Shown: positions 49,082 through 62,300 of the stretch, one piece after another
Position numbering within the stretch: the stretch's first letter is position 1
Layout: each line of letters starts with the position of its first letter
NCBI RefSeq assembly: GCF_040807025.1
Contig: NC_090942.1
Span: 66,730,911-66,794,910, forward strand
DNA from: Struthio camelus
Taxonomy: Eukaryota; Chordata; Aves; Struthioniformes; Struthionidae
Direction: 5' to 3'
DNA: 64,000 nt
Made by a program: the position numbers and the translations under genes
The notes under the pieces: generated by a model
The model's input: only the letters and a program-made list of their open reading frames with translations
Databases searched by the model: none
Told to the model about the DNA's origin: nothing

Positions 49082-52000
49082 TCATGCTAGATAAGTGTGG
49101 AGTGGGTAACAAGAAAGGTGAAGACCTAAATAAACATTACTCTTAGAAATATCAAGGACTGAAATCTGAAGAACTATGAAATACAAGTTATAGAGAATTC
49201 TTACTGTTATCACCAGAGCTACCTTGAGTCATGTCACAAGCAAAGTTGAATAACCATAGGTGAAGCTAGTAAAGTACTATTTTAAGGCAAAGATATTGTA
49301 TCTTTTTTTTTTTTTTTTTTTTTTTTGCAATAGTGTGCTTGGGGTAGGGGGAGGACAGAATAAACATGCTAAATAAAAAAAGTTTTCTTTCAGAAGAAGT
49401 ATTTAAAAGGAATACTTTAAGTGTCCTTCATTTTTATTTGTAAGTATGTATGGAAGGTTTTTCAGTCTAGGATGGGTTTATAGGACAGCAATTCAAGAGA
49501 ACACAGCAGAGAGCTAGGGCTCAGTGAGAGGCACGTAGGACCACACACAGACTCCACTACTCTAAATCAGGTGTAGATACCTCTGCTGCAACATTGTAGC
49601 TCTGGCAGTGGCTAATAGATGATGTCTCAGAAACATCCACAACAATACGAAGTGGGAAATAGTCTGTGCTTAACATGCAGATCAGGGGGTAGGAGTGAAT
49701 GTAGCTGTATTCCTGACACTGTTCAGGAGTTTCTGAGTAGTCTTAACCCTTCTTTATGGCTGTTTCTGCAGTTGTAAAGCATAAGATAACCGTGTTTTTC
49801 TACCTCACAGAGACAGTGATGTTTAACTCATCAGCATTTGTAAGGTATTAAAAATTCTGCAGCTGCAGTGGATTCCATAGAGCTAGCAGTAAATCTGACC
49901 AAATGGTGCAGTGATTTCCATCCCTTTCTGTACCCTGCTGAAGATTAATTCTTCCTTCCAGTACCAGAGGATTTATGAATACTACTGCTTTATCAAATAG
50001 GAGTGCAAAGGATTAGAAATTGTATAATACTTTTCAAAAATAAAACTGTAGGGTTTTGTTAGGAAAGAGAAACAAGATTCGCAGAAAGGAAATGTTCCAA
50101 CTCTACTGATTTGTACGTTCCACTTTGGAGTGAGTTTTCCTCCTCCGATCTTCAATGCCTATCTCTTGGCTACGCTGTTACAGTGATTTTCCATCTCTTC
50201 TGCATTGAGAGGGAAAGATGACTGCAACAACATGACCTGAGGCTCCTTTACCAGTCTTGCCTGAATTTGGCTTCCATTCTGCCAGTTCTTGCAGATAGTC
50301 ACAGTTCTCTCCAGAGAATAGCAAGGCCTACCTTTTTACAGAAGCTTATTTTAAAGAATTTTTCGTCTCCTCATCTCACTAGAAGGGCAATATAAAAATA
50401 AATTCCCCCTGACGAGCCCCGATGGCACTGTAACTATAGCATGCTCTATATCCTTTAAGATCCTCTCTTAGAGAGCATTAGATTCACTGTACTAAAATAT
50501 GTTACTCCTGTTGGCTCCCTATTGGATTCAGAGGCATAGGATGCAATATGGAAATCCTTTAATAACCAAGGGAACTGTAATATCATCATATATGTTTTGA
50601 AACAGAAGTTCAGTGACAGTACCGCTGCAAGAACTGCTGTTACGTACTACAGGTTTCTCTGCACTATCACTCTGTTCTTCATGTTGCTCTTCTACAAAGT
50701 GATATAAAAAGTTATTAGATGATGTTTTACGTCCACTTTGCATATGTGTGTATGATTACAAATGGTAAAAAATAACCATGAACCTGACCCAGAATCTTAC
50801 AAAGGACAAGTATTAATAATGCTATTAAGAAAATATCTAAACCTAATAAACTCAGTGGACAGGACGCTATTCAAGTGCTCTAGTGTAGCATTTACTTTGT
50901 TACAACCCATTGACTGTGATTACTTCTTAAACCTGAAGATTCCCCAACTGCTGACTTACTTAAATTTTCATTTATTAGAGCATTATATTAGTTTCCTGAC
51001 TTTCAGAGATCACAATTACCAAGTGGTTAATATATGCATTTCTGCAGGGAATCAGCTTTCAGCTTCTTTGATGATATCAGCACAACTCTGGGAATGACAA
51101 AGGACCATGTGTAGTGGCAACTGCCATCAAAGGGAGCATGTCCATGGCTTCCTTTCTACTATTTTATAACAAGAAATGATTGGGTGAAAAATAAATCTGA
51201 GAGTTTTTACTTGTTTTCTGCTTCCTTTTCCAAAGTTTGTACTTGAATTGCAGCTTGTAGAGAAGATTTGGGATACCCATAAGCACCTTTCAGTCCTTGG
51301 CACCTACAGAAAAAAAGGTGTGCTTTCCAAATTCTGGGTCTTTTTTATTCTCTCCTTACTTCCTCATTGTTAGCAGTGATGGGGGAACATTTCTATCTCA
51401 TTTTTCATCTTTATCCTCCCTCTTTTTCCATAAAGCCACCTATGATATCATAAAGCATGCCATGCAAATAGAGCGAGCTGTGGGCAGAATCTCTTGAGAC
51501 AGCTGATCCTGTGGCCACCCTGAGCCCATCTGAAGGAATATGGATGGCTCATCAAGAGCCAACAGGAGATGCTGAAAGCTGATAGACATGCAGCATCTGG
51601 TGATGCTAACATCTCAGCACGCGATTTCAGTGGGACGGACTCTAAGGCACAGAACATGCTCTAAATAGCCACGGACGGCATGCTTCAATTCACCTTAATT
51701 GTAATTCACACAAGCTGAGGGGAGGGAATCACAGGGTTATCCCATCCTTTCAGAGATGGTAGTCCAAAGTCTGCTTGATTCTTTGCACTGATTAAACACA
51801 CGCTTGCGTGCAAGATATGCAAAGCACATCTGTAACTGAGCACATCCTCAATCCAGAGTTTATTCTTTTTTTTAACCACCCTGAGATCCTCAGATGTTTT
51901 AGTGACAAAAGTTTTATGCATGATCTTTATTGTGGAATATTTTAGCCATAGTTGACTTTCAGCTCCTATTTTCTTTTCCCCTAAGAGATTGACTGAAGAT

Positions 52001-55000
52001 AAGTTGTAGGCCCCCAACCATCCCACCCTATCTCACTGCACTGTGTTTTCCTGCTCCCTACTTCAGGCCCTTGGGTTGGGTTAACAATCATTTTCAACTG
52101 AACAACAAGAAGGGAGAAGGGTGAAAACAGTTAATATTATACAGTCAATACTTCAGTACTTAGTAGCTCTGGTAACCATTAATTAAATACATAAATTCAG
52201 TTCAACTAAATTGAAGAGATTAGTATGGTTTCTCTTGGAAACAAGCTGGTTTAAAATACTCAGAGAATAAATAGAGAAAATTACTAGAGAATCTGATTAA
52301 GTTTTTAACAGAGACTTTGCTTTCCCAATACTTGCTACCCAATTTTATACCATTTTAAAATGTATTTTCTTTTAGTTTTGTTTGCAAACTGATCACAGAC
52401 CAGTGTATAGGATACACAAAGACTGAGTGTCGAGTGTCCATCCCAGTCAGATTTTGATAAAAACGTAACTTTTCCTTTGTCTTATGCCATTTACACTATT
52501 ACTCTACTTTATCAATACACACAAAGAGCAGCAGAGAGTAACAGTTTATGCTCAAAGCCATTACAGGGAACTATTCAATGGAAGAAGAAATAGTTTGAGG
52601 TTAGGCTAGGATGATACACATTTTGTGCATTTTGGAAAATTGTATCCTTTGGGTGCATCTGTTCTCTTTTAAAAAAAAAACAATGTTTTTCATTTAAAGC
52701 ATTTTTTCTCTTCAGATACATTCAGGATGTCATACAGTGTCTATGCAAACATGGAAGCTTGTTAGCAGGAAATGATGAGTTAAACCAATAAAAAATGTGC
52801 CATATTGTCACTAGCTGACAAAAATGACCCTAATTCTGCTCTCTACGGAATATCAACCATGAAATCTAATGCAGCTAAAGGTGACTAAGCAGTGAGTTGG
52901 CTAATGTTTTTGAACCAATAAGTCTTATGACCTTTACCTGAAATAGTCTTGTCTTCCTACTGCAGATTATTAAAAAAACTCTATTTTTTTAAAATGATTT
53001 TAATTTTTAAGTCAAAATCTGTTTTTATTGAGTGGTCACTTGAAGCTGCTATCAACTTAACACCAATCCTTGGAGTTTCAAACAGTAAAGTAATTGATTT
53101 CATAAAATGTTTGCTCCATAATCCATGAATATAAAAAATAAAACCCAAAACTGTGATATCATCCATTCTAGCCTAGTCTTTTCTACTTTGTCTTGGTAAT
53201 AATGAAGCTCCAACTGCAATACACTCTTTTAGTGTATTTTGCTAAAGGACCCAGTCGTAGAGGAGTAGTGAAACCTCCACTCAGGAGCTTAAAACATAAA
53301 CAATTCTTCCATAAATGTTAAGGAAGAGAAACAAATGTGCACATGTTTCTGCATGGTGTGGAATTTCAAATGTACTTTTCCAGCCATGAGTGAGCAATCC
53401 AGAGCTAAGTTTGTCTACTTGTCCAATAGCATTTCAGAGACTCCTTATAGTCGCTAAAGTCATTGGAGTTTACCTGATTCAAGAAAGTTATTTTTCCTGA
53501 TATTCCTATTTCACTAATTTTTGTGGGTCTTGTTACTTGAATCAGAAGTGTTTAATGTCACACGTTTCCAAAATAGGAAACCTGGCAGCTAATCTAAACC
53601 CAGGCTTCTGAATAAGCCTGGCAATAATTTTCAAGCAAATAGAGGAAATGGAACATAGAAATCTGTCTTAATGTTTTCTCTGGGCTATGCTCTGGCTGTT
53701 ACCACTATGAGCAGTACTAAGAAACAGGAATAGCTGAACATCGCTCTTCGTTAAGGGCAATGTAACATAATGTTTATAAACATAAATTTAAATAACAGCT
53801 ACTGATTCATTCCAATGAATTCAGACCACTGTATAGTCTTAGTTTAGACTTTGCCACCTTGTTTACAAAGCTGTTTGCAAAAAGTGGAGAGTCACACGGG
53901 CTCATTGATTAGCACAAGGATCTGTTGGAATTGCTCCTGTGATTCTTGAAAGCTGCTTGGTTTGAGAGTCATCCAATCAAGCAACAAAAGTAATGAAACT
54001 ATATTTGAACACAGTTCAAACAGTCTTCCATGAATAGTGAATTTTCTAAATAATCGTCATTGCGAGTTGGGAATCCAAAGGCTTGAAATGTTCAAATGAA
54101 ATCTCCACTGAATAATGAAGAATGGATAGATTTTTAGCTGATGCAAATCAGTGAGGATCTACTAGCTTCCATAGACCTGCCGTTTTACCTGACTGGATAG
54201 AGGAAATGTTCCTAGAATTCTAAACATAACAAACTGAGCCTAAGGAGAGCTCTACTGAATGCCATAAATAAAGATATATCTATCTGAAAAATGTACCAGA
54301 AGACTTTACTGGACTAGCTATATTAAGTAGATACAATCTTTCTCCATACCATGGTGATCACTGGTTCACCATGAACTTTCAGCATGGTGTTGTCAAGGCT
54401 TTCCATCCCAGAACCTTGGACAGCAGCAAATTTGTTTAACTTGTATTTTAACCCGTGGCCTCTAAGGCCCTTGGGGTCCATGGACTTCTCCTAAGTGTCT
54501 CTGGAAATTTACTGAGAAAATAAAACCTACCAACAAAAAATTTAGATTTGCATACTATCTAAAGAGAGCAGCCTTTCAGGGTATGTTTCAAAGCAGCCAC
54601 TGCACAGCTTTAGACATGCTATGGTGAGAGAGAGCATTCTTATCTGATCCTAAAAACTATATGTTCCTGGGCTTGTCCAGTACTGGAGAGAAAGCCATGT
54701 AGAAATTACAGCTCCACAGGCTGAATGTTTGGTAAATACCAGATTATGGAAATCAAAAAAAATTGGACAATGCACTTGGAACCATTATTTTCCTTATTTA
54801 CAAGTTTATCTCAATGTTTTGCCCTAGATCATGTGCAAAACCTTTCATTAACATCATCTTCTTCTGAAACTGGCCTGCAGGATGGTAGCCTAGATTTCAG
54901 TTCTAGATAACTACTCTTTAGGAGATCCTTACGTGGTCCTTGTCAGACACTTCTGGTCCAGGCATCCTTAGCTGGAACGTGTTCTGTGAACTCATTTACA

Positions 55001-57016
55001 AAGTCTTCCACAGCAAGTGGTATGGTAATAACATGTAACTGCAATGATTTCTCCCTACAGGAAGCCTCATGTGCCTACGTGCTGATCGTGACGGCTGTGT
55101 ACTGGGTCTCTGAAGCAGTACCTCTTGGTGCAGCAGCCTTAGTTCCTGCTTTCCTATACCCACTTTTTGGAGTCATGAAATCCAGTGAGGTCAGACCAGT
55201 GTGTACTTTTTTTTCTTCTTTTTTTTTTCTTTCTTTCCTTTTTTTTTTTTTTACTCTCTGTTAATTATTTGAATAAAATAAATCTAAGTGGACTAGAAAG
55301 AGTCTAAGAGGAAGAAGTGTACATCTTACAGTGTGTAACTTGTGTAACAGCACTTTCTTCTACTGAAAAAAGATAGACATAGGTTTGGCCATGGTAACCA
55401 AGAGTGGTGCCCATCCAATCAATTAGTGCATCATCAACGATTTCCAACACCTATTGTATCAAAAGACTCCACCTTCCCCCTTCTCCAAAACCATGTAAAC
55501 AGCAATTATGGGATAAATTGGGAAATTTCTTTCCAACGATATTTGTTATAGATGATGTATAAAGCAAGAGGCTATGTATCCTGAAGATAATATTAGCATT
55601 TACTATAAAAGACTAGATAATTTTATTATCCAGGAGAATGGCTAATTCCTTCTCCATGCCTTAACCTTAGCACTGCATAGTAGCTGTGAGTTCTAAGGTG
55701 AAAGGAGTAATTGTACAGAAAAGTCTCTTTGATAAGTTCTGAATTTTCTTACCTCAGTTTTTGTTGAATGTATTTTTCTTTCATGAGATGTGGAGAAGCT
55801 CCTTTGATTTTGTCTGCAGTTTTTTTTCTCCTTTTTTCCCTCTTTTTTGGGAGGGGAGGTGTCACATTCATTTTATAGGAACTAGAAATGTAGATAAGAA
55901 CATAGCATAATATATAGCAACCATAAAGTTGTTGTATTTCTAACACAATCTAGCTCAAGGGCATGTCCATAAATGAATGGAGTCAAGCATGAACCAAGGG
56001 TTTTATGGCCTGTCTTATTCCTCCCAATGGTGTAAAAATTACATAACATAATTAGGTACATTTCCATAACAACATTGTTAAATATTTTCAGGAGTTTTTT
56101 CTCTTAACGTAAAGTACTTAGGCATTTTCATTGCAAAACTCTGCAGTATATTGAAGATGCAAAATTTAGGGGCAGCCTGACAGAAATTCAACGTAATTTC
56201 AAATTAAATGACAGTAGAACTGCTGCAGAGAATGTATTATTTGCTTTAGGAACAGAAATAAAAACTTATATTTTAAAATAAGCAAGTCTGATGATGCTGC
56301 AGTATTTCCAGTTTGCTGCTCTGGAGTGCCATAGAAACCCAGGGTTCTTGCCTCGCAGTTTAAGCCAAACATAACTCACAGGGGCTTAAGTGCCTAAGTC
56401 TGCGTGCTCTATGTGTGTGTACGTGTGTATTTATAAGAACGTTAGTATTCACTTGTTCCTCCAAAATGACTGTGAAGGGGATAAAGGGAAACAACAGATT
56501 CTTTGTGCTCTGGCTCGAAAGATTCCTTTCATGCAGTTCAAGATTTTTTTTTAACAAGGTAGCAGGAAAATAAAGAAAGTTAATGAAACAGAAACTAGTG
56601 GAAGAAAGCCAGAAAACTGATATTTAAAAGTTCTGGCACACAATAATGACAGCCAGGCCTATTTAGGTCACCATGGGGATTTCTTAAATAAACATAAATA
56701 AATACTTAACACTTACTACAGCATTCACAAAATACCATTAATGTCATTCTTGCACTTTTATGGAGGCACTGCAGAATGACTGAGGGCAATGGAAGAAACA
56801 CTGCTCCTACTGATTTTAATTGTGTTTATACGCTAGAGCGTACATTTAGTCAAAGTAATAGTTTTAATTTGAAGAACCAATGTTTTTGGAAAAAATACGC
56901 CAGAAGCAACGTGTGAAGGATTTCATTAGAACCAAATACAAAATTCAGTTAGACTCTGAATGTTCATTTATTACTTTCATTTGTTCCCATTTTGCTTGCT
57001 TTCACACAAAAGTGTG

Positions 57017-57072
<56 letters not shown>

Positions 57073-59275
57073 TATGTTTTTGTTTGTTTCGTCTGTTACT
57101 TTTGTAGTCCCCTCACAGAATATCTGCTGATGTCTTAGCAAGTCTCATGTTCAAGAATGTTCATTGCCTTGGAGGACCATGCGTGGTCTCTGAATTTTTT
57201 CCCAAGCTAGTTGTTGATTTTTGCTCATCCCTTTCAAATTAAAGTTCTCTTTTTTGAAACTTTGCCCTATTTTCCTAACACAATGCAGATTAATTTCCAT
57301 TGTGAAAAGTTCTGGCACATGGTTTGTGGCACATCACAGCAATATCCCAGTCTTTCACTATTGGGTTTAGTGAACGTGTCCCAAAGCATTTTTTTTTTTT
57401 GAAATTGTAGATTCTAGAGTAGCCACAATGTGCCCAACAGTTGAGCAAGATATAAGATGTACAGAAAAGACAGGCAATGATATTTCCAGAATGAAAAAGC
57501 ACATCATTAGCTGCCCTCAGTGCTACTTCTCTGTGACTGTTAGAGTTTGGACCTGGCTGGATAATATGAGTGACTCCATGCAATGAACATCCTGCTCAAA
57601 GAAATAAGAACTCTCTCAATCTCTTCAAAGCTGAGAAACCAGTTAGAAGTGGGTAAAAATTATTCGTAAACACAAAATGAAATAGATTAAAGAGAGCATT
57701 TTGACTAATGAATTATTCAGTTTCTCCAGCTCCCTGTCATTCTTTCTGTAGGGAGAAAAAAACCCCACAATACCAGATTTCTACTCATACAGTAAAATTC
57801 TGTTCATTGTCCTCTGTGTAGGGTAATTATTGCTGTTTTAATTGATTGTTTCGCACTTGCCCTTAATGCAGGTGGCTGCTGAATATTTCAAGAACACAAC
57901 TTTGCTCCTCATGGGTGTGATTTGTGTGGCAGCTTCTGTAGAAAAATGGAATCTCCACAAGCGAATTGCCCTGCGCATGGTCATGATGGCTGGAGCAAAA
58001 CCAGGCATGTGAGTGAGTCTTTGACTTCAGGGTAGTTCACAATTGACAGCAGCAGCTTAAAAGAGCAAGTAACTCAAACTTCCCCATGCACAAGAGAAAG
58101 CTGGCGGAGTTGGGGTAGTTGCTTTGACTCCACCACTGCTTTCAGGGTTTGAAGGCTTAACATGTTTTCATCCTCTTTCCACCACCTCTAACTCATCAGC
58201 TTTTTATCCCATTATTTCAGTTTGCTGCTGATTCTCTTATTCCTAGTCTCTCTATTCCCTCTTTTCCTGCTGTTTAGCAAACACAAAAGTATTCTTAAAG
58301 TAACCCTGGATGTCCTGAAAATCACTAGTTCTCATCTCACGCAATGATTTCCAAGTCGGGAAGCAATGGATTTCCAATGATGCATTGTCTTGTGCTGGTT
58401 CTCAGCATAGGCAGCGTTTTATCTGTATTTTGGCACCCACAAAGAAAAAAGATCTGATGTAATTATTAGTTGATTAATGAAAATATTGGGCAAGGAGGCC
58501 TTGTAAAATTTATGAAAGAGCCTCAAGAAGGCTTCATTGTGTTGTACTCCAGGTTGCTTCTTTGCTTTATGTGTTGCACCACGGTGCTATCCATGTGGCT
58601 TTCCAACACATCCACCACAGCCATGGTGATGCCAATCGTGGAGGCAGTGCTCCAGGAGCTAGTGAATGCTGAGGAGGAGCGTGAGGTCATCAATACTGCG
58701 GGCAGCACCATTATCGAAGAAAACGAGCCAATAGGTATTTTCCCATATTGCCCATTCTTTCTCCTTTAATCAATGACCAGAATTGCTGATATATATTATT
58801 CAAACTCTACTGAGGTCAGAGCTGTCTGATTTGTACTGAAAAAGATGCTGTTTCGTGCTGTTTCTTTTTGTACGGTGATATTTCTTTCATAGTGTCAAGA
58901 TATGATTGGAGAAGTGGAGTTGGGAGACTACTTGGATCGAATTAGGGCATATACTGGAGTTCATGAGTCATAAGTTCTTATGTCGTAGAATTTCTTTGGG
59001 GTCAGAAGGAGGGTGTGTGGCCTGGAGACTGAAGAAGCACTGGGAAATCTCCGGGAAGAAAATGAAGGAAATGTAGCAAAGAATGGGCTGCTCTGGATCC
59101 TAGAGCTGCTAAGGGCATCACGTGCAAGAGCACACTTACTTACAATGCCACACTTTCCTGCCCTCCTGGGCTGCCCAGTTCAGAGAAGGTGCCAAAAGAG
59201 TTATCTCCTGGATAGATAAGGTCTAGGGTTTATTTTGTTTATTCCTTCCTAGAAAGGATGGATATTGGAGGGAAA

Positions 59276-59306
<31 letters not shown>

Positions 59307-62300
59307 TCCATTCAGAGATTCCAGGCTGAGCAATGATGTTATTTAACCTTGCTTAACTTCTCACATCTCAGCCTGAGATCTCATAGACATGATAATCTTT
59401 TAACTGCCAGAAGAATGTGAACAGGACAAAACAGCACAATAAAATGCTGCTTGAGGTCACGGAGTATCTGAGAAGGTTCTTCTTAGCTTTTGTTTGCAGT
59501 AACTCCTGCATGTTCCATGGTGTGCCTCTGGACTGAGGTCCAGGGACTCTGCTCATTTGTCACCTCTAGAGCTGCTTCTCTTCTCTCATTACAGGTCTCA
59601 CCGAAAAGCATGGCCAAGCTTCACTGGAGCTTATCTTCATCAATGAGGAGTAAGAAAGAATCCTGTACATCACGACTGGAGATTTGAGCCCTACACAGGT
59701 TCCAATGAGATGAACACAGGACTAGAACCAGGAAGGGCAAACAGAAGCTTGCAAGTTAATGTTTTAGATGTGATTGACAACAAAGGCTTGTATGAGAAAT
59801 GGGATTAATGTAATGTTTTGGATCTCACTCAAGCTCCCTGATATTCATTTATTTTTTAACACTATGGTCATTTTAGAGGGAAGGGAAATGTTTCTCAGGT
59901 TTTGAGTGACCTTTTTTTAAAGTCCGTGTTTGTGCTGTGTGAGAGAGTGCTGTCAGCAGATTTTTACTTCTGTCCCCTGAAGAAACAATGATGGAGACAA
60001 TCCAAACACAGTGTGGAGTGCCCATGGAACATGTCTTGGGGAAGACACTTACAGAGGATTCCATAGGAAATCCTCAGCCACCAGGAGCATTCAAGAGACA
60101 GATGTCAAAGCAGAAGGAAAAAACCTATACAATAATTATTTCGATAAATCCAAAGTTCTTCAGAAGTTTGAAACACTAACAGTTTTAGCCAGGTCTCTAT
60201 ATTGGGTAAAATATAGTCAGGAGATAAGGGGAGATCAAAGAAATTTGTCAAATTTAAAAAATTAACTAGCATTTCAGGATACATGAGAGAACAAACAAAG
60301 CTATTGTCCCAAAACTATGCTATAGGACAATTTCTGAGGAGTACATTGCTACAAGAAGAAAGAATAAACTGTAGTCCTTCCTTGAGCACCTTCTGTTTTA
60401 TTAACAAATGCTCAAAATAAAAGAGAAGGAAGTTCTGGTTGCATATTTTAAAATTTACTTAAAAATAAACCTTAACATCCCAATAGCACATCTGGTTTTA
60501 GGTTAACTTGGAAGCCCTGAATATTTTTCTTATTATCTGGAGACTGACGGGTTCTGTAGTCCCTCTGTTGCTGTCTCTTTTTACCCCAGACATATTTTCT
60601 GTGCATTATAGAATCACACTCTCAGTCAGGCATTTTGCCATTAATCCCTTTAAGCCCTACTGTAAAGTATGTAAGGGATATTTTATAATAGAACTATTAT
60701 TAAAATGCCATTGTTTGAAAGAGAGCTTGAAATTTGGTAGGAGAAAAAAACTAGCTAATTCAATTTTCTGGAAATAAATATGATTTCAATGTCAAAGTAA
60801 AAGTTCAATGAATTGTTTGCATGGTTCACAAGCTTCACAGGACAGATTTAGTGAAAGCTGTAATGTGGTATAGGAAGGTACTCAGAAACCACACTGAAGA
60901 GGCTATTGGAGGAAGAATTAGAGTAGAACAAGACAGCGGTAGCATCGCACTGCCCAGTGGGTTCAGTACGTTGTGAATGGAGCCCATTCTTAGAACGGAG
61001 TATATCATCAGGAATGCATATTTTTGCTTTCACGGAGGTGGAATCTCCATTGCTACACAGCTAGGGGTAGAACTATGGAATATGATGGCTTTTTCTGTGT
61101 GTCTAGCCAAGATACAACATGAGACTTACTAAAAAATGGTGGTCTACAGATACCCGTACTTCCACAGATGTTGCAGTTCCCATCTCTTGTGTGTGCCTTT
61201 TTAGGGAGGAAAAGGGAGGCTTTATTACAGTATATTTTCCTTTCTTTGTTTTTAGTGCTACTACCAAAGACTTCAGCTCCTTGATGCATACGAAGGTATT
61301 GTCACAGGTTGTACCTGTATCTTCTGCGCTACGCTGTCTTATAAAGCAAGAACCATCAAAACAGCCCACACAGTTCTGAAGACAATACTGTCAGTTCTAT
61401 TATTTCAAACAGGAAGCAGTGATTGTTGGCAGAGAGTATATGTCATAGAATGGCCTGCCTTGTGTTTATCCTCGCAGCCTGCTTTCATAGATCAAGATGG
61501 GGATCAACTGGCTCTGTAGAGTTGTTTTACATATTAATGGAAAGCCTGAGATCTAGTCAGCAGACTAACAACTGCATACAGACTCAGATTCTAGCAAGTT
61601 CAGATATGATCTTTTACTGTCCAAGTATTGCCAGCTTCTGCAGCTGTGGCTCATTACTCATTTAGAACAACCTGCACATATTAAAAATTGTAGCTTCTAG
61701 CAAAGGGTCTGTTAGATTCTACTATACAGTAGATGGAGAAGGCTATTCTTTTACATCTTACGTATTTCCAGAATAAAGTTTACAACTAAAATTGAATGGA
61801 TCTTTAGAAAACTCACTACCTATGAGTTTTACAAAACACAATTAGTTCTAATCTAAGTGCCTCTTGGAATAGAAGCGAGGCTAATCCAAAGGCATTTGCT
61901 TCCCCATAGAATATGAATGGTGTGCACATGATAGCCAACCCTATCGGAACAGTGAAGTCCAAAAGCAATGGGCAACATCTACCTCAGGTAAGGAGTTGTT
62001 AAAAAGGGTGGGTGAGGGAAAGGACAGAGGTGAACATCACCTGCTCACCATGGCTTCATATTTGTTCCTTGTAAGCTGCTGTACGTGGAATCACTGTCCA
62101 TCATCTTAGAATAGTCAAGGCTTGGTCCTGGGCCAGTTCTTGTTCCCATTTAGACTCCCCCATCACGGGTATTTCCAGAGGATCCTCTCTTAGTAAGATA
62201 TTTCCCAATAGCTGGTATAATATTCATTTAACTTTACATCAAATTACGTATTCACAAGTTTACCCTCCCATTTGATTGTTCTACTCATTTGTTTCTGCAA

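Larger units (their letters stand above)
55190..57871 (+). other. SLC13A4: SLC13A4 intron 2
   Basis: A 2.7 kb intron with a long U-rich tract beginning about 17 bases after its weak donor, and a (TG) microsatellite near 57.03 kb. Nothing else was recognised. Confidence 0.88.

Noticed and set aside
54440-54540. 'ggggtccatggacttctcc' text resembling a DNA-transposon end
   Set aside because: I could not find terminal inverted repeats or a target-site duplication.
58523-58711. A 62-codon minus-strand open frame
   Set aside because: It is a shadow of SLC13A4 exon 4.
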